Source: Venturia oleaginea (Eukaryota; Ascomycota; Dothideomycetes; Venturiales; Venturiaceae). Taken from it: 64,000 nucleotides of DNA. Under the pieces are notes generated by a model. It was not told the origin of the DNA, did no database searches, and saw only the letters and a list, made by a program, of their open reading frames with translations. Positions 32,331-43,956 of the stretch are shown here, one piece after another (the stretch's first letter is position 1; each line of letters begins with the position of its first letter). The position numbers were made by a program, and so were the translations under genes. The stretch spans positions 248,001 to 312,000 of the forward strand of contig JABMLP010000018.1 in assembly GCA_013176395.1 (NCBI GenBank). Reading direction: 5' to 3'.

Positions 32331-33250
32331 CTACATATTCCGTCCACCGGTAACCATGATAGTCTGCCCACTAACATATCCAAAGTACGGACTAGCGACC
32401 GCCAAAATCGAGCCCGCAGCCTCAGTAGCAGTACCAGGACGACCGAGAGGAATGTCAGGATGACTCGCTGGCCCGGCTCCAGGTGGCGCTCTGCCCGGAA
32501 TGCCCAAAGCAATCTTTGTCCCATCAGGCAGAACCTGAACAGCACCCTCCTCCTTCGCCTGCGTCAACCGTGTCAAGATGTATCCGAAAGCAACGGTATT
32601 TGCGCGGACACCAAAAGCTGGACCCCATTCTTTTGCGATTGTCTTTGTAAGACCGGTGATACCGGCTTTGGCGACGGCGTAGTTGGCTTGGCCTGCGTTG
32701 CCGTTGATGCCGGAGGTGGAGGAGATGTTGATGATGTTTCGTGGTTCGCCGTCTTTGACTCGGAAGTAGGGGGCAGCGGCTCTTATCAGCTTAAAGGGAG
32801 CTCCACAGTGCAGGGCGAGTATGGTTTCCCATTGCTTGTCGGTTGTCTAGTTGCTTGTTAGTGATTTGTTCTCGGATGAGACGTCGCTTTGAAGCGTACC
32901 TTGTGAATGACACCGTCCCATGTAAATCCGGCGTTGTTGACGATGATGTGGATTTTGCCGTTGCCAAACTCAGCTGCCTTCTTGACCAGCTCGACGAGGT
33001 ATTGGTCATTGAGGAGATCTCCAGCAACAGCAATGGCACTTCCACCAGACTCGTTGATTGCTTTGGCAACACCGGATGCCTTCTCAGAGTCGACGTCTGA
33101 GACAATAACTTTGGCGCCTTCCTTTGCGAATAATCTCGCAGCCTCAGCTCCAATACCTTGTCCAGATCCAGTGATGATAGCGACCTGGCCAGCCAACATA
33201 CCCTTTGGATAGTTGAGGTGCCCAGCGACCTGGGAAATACGTGAGGCCAT
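32331..33250 (-). CDS. Short-chain dehydrogenase/reductase (SDR)
   Basis: NAD(P)-dependent oxidoreductase, classical SDR. Two exons, 33250-32900 and 32846-32331, giving 288 residues. Cofactor motif TGSGQGIG near residue 27, NNAG (IIVNNAGFTWDG) near 108, catalytic Ser/Tyr/Lys in INISSTSGINGNAGQANYAVAKAG, and the C-terminal GQTIMVTGGRNM. An insertion of about 30 residues before the C-terminus (GTKIALGIPGRAPPGAGPAS) resembles fungal 3-oxoacyl-(ACP)-reductase-like enzymes. No peroxisomal tripeptide at the end. The substrate cannot be assigned. Lies upstream of and in line with the P450. Confidence 0.9.
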
Positions 33251-33743
33251 CTTGGAGCTATTGAATCGATGGAGCTACGTGGATGCTTGACGGGTGGTTA
33301 GCAATTGCAGAAGCTATTGACTGCGGATAAGTAGAGATATTTGAAGCTCCCAAATGGAAGAGACAACATGCCACTACATGACAGAGTCGTGCTTAATTAT
33401 TTGTCGTGCACGATGTGAGGGGTCTGTGTATAGCCAAATGCCGAGGCCGAGGCTGAAGCGCTTCATTCTCCGAAGGGCGTTGCGTCGCATCGCACCGAGA
33501 ATTTGCGGTTAGTCTACTCACAGGACTCACAGAATGCTACATCTCGGAGAACAGGATGAGGGCGAGAGACAGAGGAACAATTGAAGGAGACAGCAATGGA
33601 AGTTGGCTGGTGGATCGTCTATTAGAGACTTCTGTCTCCAAGGCTTGATCTAACCTGATAGGGACATCAGGCAGTAACTTGAGCACATCTACAAAAGAGT
33701 CACATTCTCACAAATTGTTTGATCGCTCTCATTCTCTAAGAAA
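33251..33743. promoter_or_regulatory. Divergent promoter region, SDR / DUF4804-like
   Basis: 493 bp between two divergent starts. No specific site recognised. Confidence 0.4.
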
Positions 33744-34955
33744 ATGTCTTCTGCAAACCCCCTTCACTTCCTCAAGCAGTCTCACGTCAATCTTCCTACC
33801 TTTGCAAACCGCGTCTCAAACTTCCCTCCAGACCAAATAGCCTCAGATGCCCTCTCAACTCACATAGTGATCCATCCACGCTTGCCCGCTCTATTCGAAG
33901 ACTTCCTGATCCACAAGCGTGTCTACGGATCGCTACACGAAAAAAAGATTTACAAGACTGCAGAAACATACACCTGGCGCACCCTGGCAGCAAGGCTGAT
34001 CGAAAAACGTCCTTTGGCGTTCCTGACAGGATCAGACCACACACTTCTGCGCGACGGCACCCAATTATCTGACGCAGTGAATGAATGGGACAGAAATGGT
34101 ACCCATCAGCAACATTTCAACAAAATTTTGACGTTGGAGGAGTATCTAAGCTACGATGAAATCTTTCTCAGTTCACTCATCGGTGTAAGTGGCTGGACCT
34201 ACTTCATCAACCGTGGCAGCCGCAGGAACCATGCGAGAAAGAGGGCGCTCCCGAAATGGGAGGAGAGGGGTGTCATCATCGGTCTCGTAGGAGCCAGATT
34301 CGAGCGAGAAGGAAGAATGGACTCATCCCTCATCCTTCCACCGGTATCCTCGGACTATCGACATCCCTACCTTCGTAAACTCTTTCTCGACTTTTTCGGA
34401 CCTGCAGAGCAAGTCGTACACGAGAAATTCGATGAAAGACTTTACATCGAGCGAATGAGAATCACGATCGAATCACTCCTCCTCGAAGCAAACGCCAGAG
34501 CCAAAGACGTGGAAGGGAAGAAAGCATTCATCCACGTCGTCGGTCTAGGACTCGGAGTATGGCAATATTCCTCCTCTCAGCCTTCCCTCTACATCTCCAC
34601 TTTCACCTCCTCCCTCCGCACCCTCAACCTCCCACACATCAGCACCATCAATTTCAGCTGGATCGACAATATCCTGACTTCCGACCACGATGCTTGTATT
34701 GCCACTGGTCTCTCAAAGAAAATTACAGTCGAGTTTTCGAAGAGAGATCCAGCCGAGCCGTTGGAGCATCCAGGTGAGGAATTTTTGGTGGTGAGTTATG
34801 CATGGGATGGAAATGCTATGCCAGGGAATGAGTACTGGATGGGCATGTTAGGGGCGAGTGGCGACCCGGCGGCGGCTAGTTGTAGTACTATTGCTGAGTT
34901 ACACAATCCACTTATGAATCCGTATGCGGAGAGGATTGTCATTGCTGGGGAATGA
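33744..34955 (+). CDS. Conserved fungal protein of unknown function (DUF4804-like)
   Basis: Single exon, 403 residues. Conserved-looking blocks: LTLEEYLSYDEIFLSSLIGV near residue 132, ERGVIIGLVGARFEREGRMD near 180, YIERMRITIESLLLEANARA near 240, FIHVVGLGLGVWQ near 265 and the C-terminal VSYAWDGNAMPGNEYWMG followed by SGDPAAASCSTIAELHNPLM. This layout agrees with a domain of unknown function I know as DUF4804, found in many eukaryotes; the assignment is from memory. No signal peptide or membrane helix. Function not inferred. Confidence 0.7.
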   Translation: MSSANPLHFLKQSHVNLPTFANRVSNFPPDQIASDALSTHIVIHPRLPALFEDFLIHKRVYGSLHEKKIYKTAETYTWRTLAARLIEKRPLAFLTGSDHTLLRDGTQLSDAVNEWDRNGTHQQHFNKILTLEEYLSYDEIFLSSLIGVSGWTYFINRGSRRNHARKRALPKWEERGVIIGLVGARFEREGRMDSSLILPPVSSDYRHPYLRKLFLDFFGPAEQVVHEKFDERLYIERMRITIESLLLEANARAKDVEGKKAFIHVVGLGLGVWQYSSSQPSLYISTFTSSLRTLNLPHISTINFSWIDNILTSDHDACIATGLSKKITVEFSKRDPAEPLEHPGEEFLVVSYAWDGNAMPGNEYWMGMLGASGDPAAASCSTIAELHNPLMNPYAERIVIAGE

Positions 34956-36186
34956 GTGAGACAGTGGAAGTGTTAGGACAGCGTCTTCGAATGCGTGCAA
35001 GAGACAGATGCTTGAAATGACATGAAGTTGCGGGTGGCTCGCCAATTCAGTCCGTCTAGAGATAGTCAGTCTCTTCACCATCTTCCACTTTTTACGACTT
35101 GAGCCAGCCGTAGGAGAGAGTGCCGACAAGAGTCGCGGACAAATTGCTTGCAGGGACCGCCCTGTTTTTGTCTTTCAGTTTTGAAGGTGTGAAGGCGGGT
35201 CATACTATTGGGTTTGTTAATGGGACAAGGTCATTCACACGCTCTCTCTTTCTCTCCTTCAACTGCCAGATGATCTTAGTTCCTGACTCATCGCAAGCCC
35301 AATATCGATCAGTTCCCAAACCCTCTCGCCTCCAGCCCTCCTCCTTCTAACCTAAAATCCCCATTGAAGGAACTTACTCTATTAGGCCCCGAGAATGACT
35401 TGGATAGTCATTTTGCGCGAGATTGAGATTGGTTGTCGTAGGTACCGTTATTATAGTTAAAGAGAATAAAAAGACGGACATACAACAGATTGTTTCCAGA
35501 AATAGAAGGTAAGTCGGCGAGAACGTATACATGACTAGTTAGCACTAAAACTGATATTTCACAAGTTGGTTGTTCCACAAGTCTGTTTTTTTACACTGCG
35601 AAATCCGCACTTCGCAATACAAAAATATATTGACAATTTCGAGGTTCAGGATTTCTCGCTGAAGGGTACGATTTGCAACCGTGAATAGGACTAATAATCC
35701 AAGCTTGTCTAGCATCGTTTCTCTTTCTCCAAATTTCTATGCAATAAAAGTACGAGGACGTCTCACCACCACGAGCATAGTCCAAGGTGTCAAAGAAACT
35801 TGACAATATGGCGATAGTGACATGAAGTTCATATATGTCGCGAAGATCAAATCTCCCAAATCATGACGTATCAAGGAAGGCGTATATCTTCGCTGAACAT
35901 ATTCATCTCTCGGGTGTCTGACAAGTCCAATGGTCGTAGAAGAATCGAAACCACCAGCACAAATTACGATCAACCCGATTCGAGTCGCAGCGTGAGAAGA
36001 AGTCAATAATTAGGGGAGCACACAAAACTGAGCTCGTACAATACAAATACTACCTCTCCCTAACGCCAGGCTATGAAGGTGTCGTAATATGTCGTTAGAA
36101 AATGAAAGAGGCATCGAACGCTCCCAGCTCTTCCCAATAATCCTCCATTAATTACTCCCCCCACCACGACAGGATCCACGTTCGAC
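34956..36186. other. Intergenic, no gene recognised
   Basis: AT-richer stretch of about 1.2 kb with only short unsupported frames on both strands. Confidence 0.55.
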
Positions 36187-37357
36187 CTAAAGTACATACG
36201 AAAAGGTTTGAGGATTCTTATCGTTCGAATGGGACCGTGTACTAGTCGACGGCCAATCTTGGGTCTCGTACACACGAGGTGAAGGCTTGCTCTCGGTAGC
36301 GTCACCAGTGTAGGTGAACCTCTTGTGTACTGCCGGTACCAAAGTCTCGTGCGCGTCGGGATCATAAGTTGCGTTGCTGGTCGGGTCGGCGTATGGCATA
36401 ACAACACTCATCGCTGTCTGAAGGATGCCGAAGATGGTGAGCACGAAGAGGAACTGGAAAAGCGCGACGAAAACTATCCATGCGGTTCCACTGAAGTCTT
36501 TATTCGTTATGGCCCAGCCGAATGTTTCGATGACGACGGCAAGATTTACCAAGAGCAAAAGCGAGGTCGTGAAAATTGTCCAGATTTTGATTTGCTATGC
36601 CATACGGTTAGCTGTGTAAAGCGTAAACTGTCCGCTGTCTCATACCAAGGTGATCGCAAAATCCCTCGCTGCTTTTACCAACGAAAAGAACAGGAGCAAG
36701 AATCCGACAACGGCCGCCGCGAAGTAGACCGAGTAGTATGCCGCGGCGAAATTGTGAGCTGCGTCCTGGAATGATGGACTAGTAGATTCGCTGCCAATGC
36801 TGCTCATATTGTTGACAACAAGGAAGGGGACCATCAACAGTGCAACTGCGCTGAGAGCCGTGCCATTGATGACCGTCACGATCTTCGTTTTCTGCCCAGC
36901 GCGATGCAGAATATGGAGCGTCAGTGGCATCGTTATGATACCAAGTGCAAGGAGGTTGCTGAGTTCTGACAGAACGCTAAGTGCAATATTGACAGAAGTG
37001 TATTCGACAAGACCGAATATAAAACAGTTAAAGAGTACTGTGTCAAGAATGTCCAGGGCGATGTACCTGAGTCAGTCAGCTGTGATAAACATGATTCAGA
37101 ACTGGGGGAAAGTCAAACAATGCGTCCATGAACAGGAGTAGGCCTAATGTGTGCCATGTGAGTAGTCGATCGAGATTCGGGTTCTTTCTTCTCGCTGTGG
37201 ACCAAAGCCATGGGATGACGAGCAACAAAGCGAGCGCGGTCCCATCAATAGCGAGCCGGGCCACTACCGGTGTTGTTGCAATCGTATCTGAGAATGAGCA
37301 CCTGTTCTCGACCTGCCTGATATCAATTCTTCCACCTCCTTCGTGTTGGGGTGCCAT
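36187..37357 (-). CDS. Seven-helix integral membrane protein, orphan
   Basis: Three exons by eye: 37357-37119, 37066-36646 and 36594-36187 (355 residues). The first intron uses a GTTTGA donor, which joins LLLFMDAL to YIALDILDT. About seven hydrophobic segments: ARLAIDGTALALLLVIPWLW; LGLLLFMDALYIALDIL; NIALSVLSELSNLLALGIIT; TALSAVALLMVPFLVV; YYSVYFAAAVVGFLLLFFSL; TIFTTSLLLLVNLAVVIETF; TAWIVFVALFQFLFVLTIFG. The C-terminal tail (about 75 residues) is polar and Thr/Ser-rich, probably cytoplasmic. No CFEM domain or other named motif seen. A receptor-like or transporter-like role is possible but unsupported. Confidence 0.7.
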
Positions 37358-40300
37358 GATGGATCAAAAAGTCAAAACGAGCGTCCAAAGACGTTGGACT
37401 CTGAGGAACAAAAAGAAAGAGAATCCATCGTGGTCATAATGGTCAACCCCTCAGTTGTGCGTAAAAGCAATGGAAATTAACAATTGCCAAGAAAGGGGAG
37501 AGGCGCGCTCCAGTTCCCGCACCTTCATGCTAGTGGCTGCAAACAATAGGTCCACAAGACAACGGGCCACAACAAAGAATTATGACTGGTGAAATTGCGG
37601 CTCCCATGAAACAATCGCGTCAAATGGCAATGGCTATTGCGCCAACAACGGGGTCCGAGGATTGGGGTCTCCAAAACACGTCAGACGGATGTTTCGAAGA
37701 CAAGTAGTTGGAGAGAATGGAGGTTGACTTGATGACAAGGCATAATGGAACAGTATAGCGAAAAGGGATATGCGTGGTTGCGTGCTACTCGAAAATCGCC
37801 GCTATTACTTTGTACGGGTACGGTATCGAGCTCGGCAGTCCAGAGCTAACAAGCAAACAACGACAAACGACATGGAAACAAAGCCGAGCCAGACATTGAA
37901 GAAAGCTGTTGTTGCGAAGGTGAGAGCAGCAGAGTCCCATTCAGCTCAGGGTGATGAGGCTAGGCCGCCGAGGTGGCAGAGAAGGTCTCGGGTATTCAGC
38001 GGAGCCAAATGTGATCAGAGGCGCAGTTGGTGAGCGTCGGAATAGCTAACCTTGACAGAGAGACATGATCCGACAAGATATCAGACCAGCGGGCCTGAGG
38101 GTGGAGATTCTGGTCAAGAGAGAAAGAGGTTGTTTGTGTTTCTCGGTACACTCGGGAAGAGAAGAGACTTCATGCTCGAGGGTCTCTTCCGACCCCAGCC
38201 AACGTCTTCTCAAAACTCCACCTCCACACGAGACCCTACCAGAGCCCACAAATTGTGAGATGCACATGATTGCATCCGCTTTGCTTGACCGCTGCTAGCA
38301 AGTTTCACCACACCAAACTGCCTTCTATTCAACAACGACGGCCCCTCCCCGTCGCATTATTGATCTTCGCAGGCTGCGTCGGGAGGTGACGATACTTGAG
38401 CGCTTTCGCATGGGTAGAAGAGTTTTCACAATAGCCTTGCGTAGATCGGTATCCATTCCTGGTGCCAGCAGAGCCTCGTTCGCAAGGCTTCAATTCATAG
38501 GGTACAAAAGCGAGATAGCTTGCTTAATGCCCACAAAATAGACGGGCCTCATCTATCCCATCATTTCTGGGATCGGGTAACTGCGTTGGTCAGTCGAAGA
38601 CCTGAGTGTCAGGATGAGGGAATCTAATTCTTCATAACCACTAGGGAGTTACTTGAGGACAACCCTTCGAGGATATGGAGGGCGAACCATTTTTCTGGGA
38701 CTGGTGGAAGGATCAGATACGAGTAAGATACTTTGCGGTCGCGACCAGTTTGTTTCCGTCACATAGACGATTTGATGCTTTGTCGGGTGGATGTTAAATT
38801 TGGAAGCTTGCCTGTAGGTGGCGACTATCGCCACGGTCCATTCTTGGAAGCACCCTGGGTGTACTCCAGACATCGACCACTTTTCTTCGAGAGAGATGAT
38901 GTCCCTCTAGTGGCCAGAGACGAGTTGCTGAAATTTGGCATGGGACTTGCGTTACTGCAACAAAGAATCCGACGACCAGTTCTGCCAGGAATTCATGATA
39001 ACATTTCCCAATTCTATCAACCCTCAGCTCCCGAGCCTCACGGGACCCAGTATATTGAAAGATGAAAAATCCCAACGTCGAACGGGCATCGGCTCCATAA
39101 GTCTCAGCGCATGAGGAAGTTGCGGGAAGCGCGGAACGATTTGAGCCTCCTCCCAACGGGCAGTTCAATGGGAGAACGAACTACCATGGTAGCGAAGAGG
39201 AGCTAGCAGCCGTAGACAATCACGAAGCTGATAATAATATGACCTGGACAGATCAACAAAAGAGAAACCTTGGTAGCGTTTAGACACGATATTGCAGTGA
39301 ATTCTCTCGATCCTGCGAATAATTGAGAGCATTCTATCAATGAAGGGGGGACAAGTGATGGCTTGATAAGGACCTGATTGACGTCGAGTAACCCCGAACG
39401 TGACTGGAGCGGATGTGCGTGGTCATTTCTTTCTTTCCAAAGTAATCCACTCCCTCTTGACTGTGATCAAAGTCCCTAGACTTTAGCTAGTCCGCCCATC
39501 TACAGCTGCACTGCCACCTGTTTTGCCCGCTCGGCGCTATGTTGAGGAGACTGCTTGCAGTATCTAGATCGCAGTAGTATCGTGGACGACCGAATTGTTT
39601 CCCTTACTTCGTACTGCTTCCCAAAGCTCCGGGCGCCGGGATTCTCCATCTACGCATTGTAAGTTAATAGCGATTGCCCATGTCGGGGCTAGCTAGGAAT
39701 CGCTTTCTCGGAGAATTGCACTAGCTTGGAATGATAACCGATCATGGACTGCATTTCTGCTGCGCCTTAGTCCATGTTGGAAAATTCCCTGCGCGTATGA
39801 TTAGATATAGGGTAGTGGCGCCGACTAGAAAATGTGGGAATCGCGATCCGGATCCAAATATAGAGAGCAAGTCCGGACTTTCAAGCTCTAGTGTGCGACA
39901 AGGTCGATCTGCTTGTTGGTACCGTCGAACGAGCATGAGTAGCATTTGAAGAAAGGATGTAAACAGGCGACATCCAAGGTGTTGGTCCCCAATAATGACA
40001 AAGCATCTTGATCGTCTATTTCTCGATTGTGGTTCATCATAGCAGCCTGGTTTCCCCCGCGGTACAGTAGCGCTTACCAGCGTCCACTATCAACCTGGAT
40101 ACGGGAGTGGGTTACTCTCGTGACGGAATAGCAAAGCCTGAGGTCCAAAACAATGCCCCCCGAATAGCGAGCTACCTTGTCTGGGGCAGCAAGGCGTGCG
40201 GTGCATTCACTATGTTTCAAGACACTGCCTGGAGTGCGGGATATTATCCTGACAAGCAATGGCTGTGGTATGTAGAAAGCTTATTGCTCGAGTTGGCATC

Positions 40301-43300
40301 TCAACCGTGATGTGAATGCGGAGGTGGATTCTCGTAACGTGTGGTAGCTGAAGGGGGGTATATCGTCTGTCCACATGGTTTCGTTACGGTGTGACGGACA
40401 GTAATACAACGAAAAGCGAAAATGCAAGCAAAAGAACCAATCAGGATTGAGAAGTTCCGACGATTATCGTAATTCGAGCCTCTAGACATGTCAGAACTTG
40501 AAGTCTTGCCAGCCCGGTTCCGCAAGGCGCTTCGCCTGAGTCAGAAAGGCTTGCCGTGAGATCAAACGTTCCGCCGTGTATCGACATGCAGGCTTGGAGA
40601 TGCAAGAAGCCCAACGAAGTAAGACCCACGTCTGGGCCCCTGAGGTTTGCCGATGGTAGGTAGAGCATTTGTCCATGGATTGGCTTCAATCACGGACATG
40701 TCTGAGTTGCCTTGTTGATTCGCTCCGAGACGAGGGGCGACGAGGGGCGACGAGGGGCACAATCGATAAGCCGCGAGTTCTGGACTCGAGGATGAATCTC
40801 AATCTCCCTGCTCGGCGGTGAGAATCCCGTCTTGGTCGAAAAGGGTTCGCGATGCAGCTTATTATTCGGCACCCCTAATAAAGATTGACACAATCATACG
40901 TGGTCATGAGGGGTGGGGGGGGCAGATTTGCACGCTGATTGATTGCTTCGGTGCATCCAGCTACCATCGTTCTGGGAGTCGCACTTTAATCCTTCTCGTG
41001 AATGTCATCCATCATCTTTGCTCTCTACTGGGTTTAGCACAGGTCGGTAGCTACTGGCCGGCATAAGGCAATCTCCATGCATGCCTATCTGTGCAGCAGT
41101 TGGAGTGAGTCCAGTCGATCAATGAGCATCGTTGGATAGGAATGGTTAGCATACCAGGATGGAGGAATGGCTCACATCAACCTTCTGTGTTTCCAAAAGG
41201 ATGCGATCCTGCCTGCATTACCGTTCCCAGTCGTGGGCTTGTATACTTGCCTCGATTTTTATTACCAGCCGCTCTTGGTCTCGCCTAGCATTACAATCTC
41301 CTATATGCAAGGGGATTGATCACAGCCACGAGAAGGATTAGTAGTAGTCCTAGGTTTCCCGAGGTCATATCGCGGAATTAAAAGGATTGAACCCCCACAG
41401 AACCCTTAAAGAGACGGTTTCGAGAATGTAATGTCGTGTGAACTTTCTAAAACGCCAATAGCAAGGACAATCCGGAAATTTAATTGGGACGATTATGGGA
41501 GATACTGCAATGACCAAGGAGTAAATGTTGGCACGCGTGATTGGACTGCGTGTCCCCCATGAGAGAGGCGATGAAGATGCAGAATGAGTGGCAACTAAGA
41601 TGGTTCGAACGAAGGAGAACTCGAGAAGCCGTCTGCTTCTAATTAGCCTTGATAGGAAATACGTGAAGTAAAGGCAGTGTTTCAACAAAGGTATTTATGT
41701 AAAAGCAGACGGATTTAAAGAGATTTGCATGAGTACATTGAACCGACATCCGATTACATTGTCCTGAAATGCAGACTTCGATCGTGCCTTTCAAAGTTCT
41801 TCTGCTCACTCCTTGTCTCGTCTCCCAATCACCAGCACTCCTGTTCCAGTTTGAGATAGCCACCACCGGCATGCACGATCCAACGCTGGCAGCTGCTCTG
41901 CTATGTACGCCTTGCCGCGCAGAACGACGGCTTGGTCGGCCAAACATAGCTCCGGAATCTAAATGTCAAGGAGTTCGCGAGAGACTGCCAAGAGACATCT
42001 AGATCAAAAACGGTCAAGCCGCCGACGGTTAATTCGAGCGCCCAATAAATCAAGCGTATCGTCGATAGATGAAGATGCTAGGCTGCATCTAGTAGGTTGA
42101 GCACCAATGAGTGCGGCAGCTCCTTGTGCAGTGCGAACAAGTTTTCCAAGCACCCATCAATTACTTTCCAGGACACGGGCTGTTACGGTTCGGGCCAATC
42201 AGTGGGGGGCGACAGACTTCTGCAGCAGAAAGCCATGGCGACCAAAAGAACGGCTCGAGCATATCGAGAAGTTTGACACACCAAAGGATCCATAATCATC
42301 AAAGCATGATGAGCGAGGAACGGCATTCTGTTTGAATTGACGCTTGCACTGGGTCAACGCAAAGCCTAAACATTCCTGGCGGCAGCAGCCAAGACCAGCC
42401 GCCCAAAATAATCGGCGGCACTGTCCGCATACAAAGCGCCGAGGATCACGTTTAAGGACGCAAGATCTGCATGGCACGTTTTGGTATGGATGATGGCTCC
42501 GAGGCTGGCGTTCTGACTTCTGAGTGGCTTCGAAATGATCTTCTAGCGCAAGACCACTTCCAGCAGGGGGGATGAGAGCGCATCCGGCGATGGTGCGTGG
42601 CCTCTCACATTTCGTACGCCGTACCCCGTCAGCTCCAACGGCGGCGGCTGGGATCCGTGGTGGGGCACTTTGACGAACTTCTTTCGAAGTGGTGGACGAG
42701 GCAATTTGTGGGCAGCAGCCTCTCATACGGAGCCCTTGTTGGCCTGCGAGGCTTGCCAGGCTTGCCTAGCGAATCAGAATTGCACAAGCGGCGTCTGTGG
42801 CCAGGCGAACGAGGTAATACTAGACTGGCTTTGGCTGACTTTGCCTGGCTTTGCCTGGCTTTGCCTGCATTATGCCGCGTGTATTATAGACGGGAGGCAC
42901 CATTGTTACTCGTACAGGCCTTGACCACGGCCGAGACTGTATGCTAATGTACGCTTACAAACAAGTATACTATAGTAGCATAGTAGGAATAAGCTCCCTC
43001 GAAAACAAGTGTTTGCACGGCCGGCAGGGGCAGGGAAGACTGGGCGGCCTGTTCATGCCCCAGCGAGGCAGAGTGGTTCGGATTCGCTAAGCAGTCTTAT
43101 ACGGGCGGGCAGTGGCAGGCAGGCCTGATGGCTCCATGCGCTTGACCACCCAAGGGCAAGCGCCGAGCCAGCAAAGCGAAACGAGACGGCGGATGCAGCT
43201 GCGCGCATCATCAATGAAGCCCTGTCCTAAACTCTGTCACTGTGTCACACACGCACCAGCACCACTCCTAGGGGCCCCAGGCCCCAGCATGCCGCCACCG

Positions 43301-43956
43301 GTCTACATAGTATGACTCCATCAGTGGCTGTTGGACCCATAGTCTAAGCCTCGTTAGCATGAATCACGGCCCTGTCCCAGTCGCAGGCGAAAATTAGGCA
43401 AAGGACCCACGGTGCCAGGGCAGCAATGCGCCCCCGCTCCTAGTGAGGCACAGCATCTGCCCGCTGTTTGGCCCAAACCTTCTCCCGCCCCAGAAAAGCC
43501 CTTCCTTAGCGTCATAGTGTCTTGCTAGCCTCATCCTGCCTATATTTTCGCCCTGTCACCGGGTGCATGCAACATCATTAGCTGATTCCATAAACGGGCA
43601 AGCTCATTTGCCTGCAATCGCCGTACATGATATTATCCTTCCCTTACCACACCACACGCTTCCAATACCACCATTACCGCATATCATTTCACCTCCAGCC
43701 TTATACCAACCTCCATTTCCTTCAGCCTCCTCCCTCTCCCCAACATCATCGTCATCATAACATCTCCTCTTCCTCCGACCTCCCTTTGAATTTTAATTCT
43801 CAACCACCCATCTTTTGCGAAAACACCAGCAGACGCTTTGTTCACTACCACGCCATTTTTGGACCCCTAGCATTATCCTATTTTCTTTCATGTCTTGTTG
43901 ATTGGTTGGCCAAAGGACCTTTCCTCTCTTCTCCTGTTACCTTTTCTCTTTCCAGG
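37358..43956. other. 6.6-kb stretch without a recognisable gene
   Basis: Many short frames on both strands but none with a domain, signal peptide, plausible splicing or ATG in context. It ends at the kinase start codon. Small tandem repeats: three copies of a GACGAGGGGC decamer at about 40728-40758 and three copies of TTTGCCTGGC at about 42837-42868. Composition becomes GC-rich near 43000-43500 and pyrimidine-rich just before the kinase. It could hold a long 5' leader, non-coding RNAs or regulatory DNA. Confidence 0.5.
43930..43956 (+). promoter_or_regulatory. Probable 5' UTR intron acceptor just before kinase ATG
   Basis: A pyrimidine-rich tract ending TTTTCTCTTTCCAG at 43942-43955 is followed after one base by ATG 43957. 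This looks like a 3' splice site, implying a non-coding first exon further upstream whose donor I cannot place. Confidence 0.5.

Noticed and set aside
42199..42726. 175-codon reverse frame with several Cys
   Set aside because: Has an ATG, but no recognisable domain; Cys spacing does not form a zinc-finger pattern, and nothing nearby supports a gene.
43627..43956. In-frame N-terminal extension of the Ran1-type kinase
   Set aside because: It is low-complexity His/Ser/Pro sequence upstream of a strong splice acceptor at 43955, so it is more likely 5' leader and intron.
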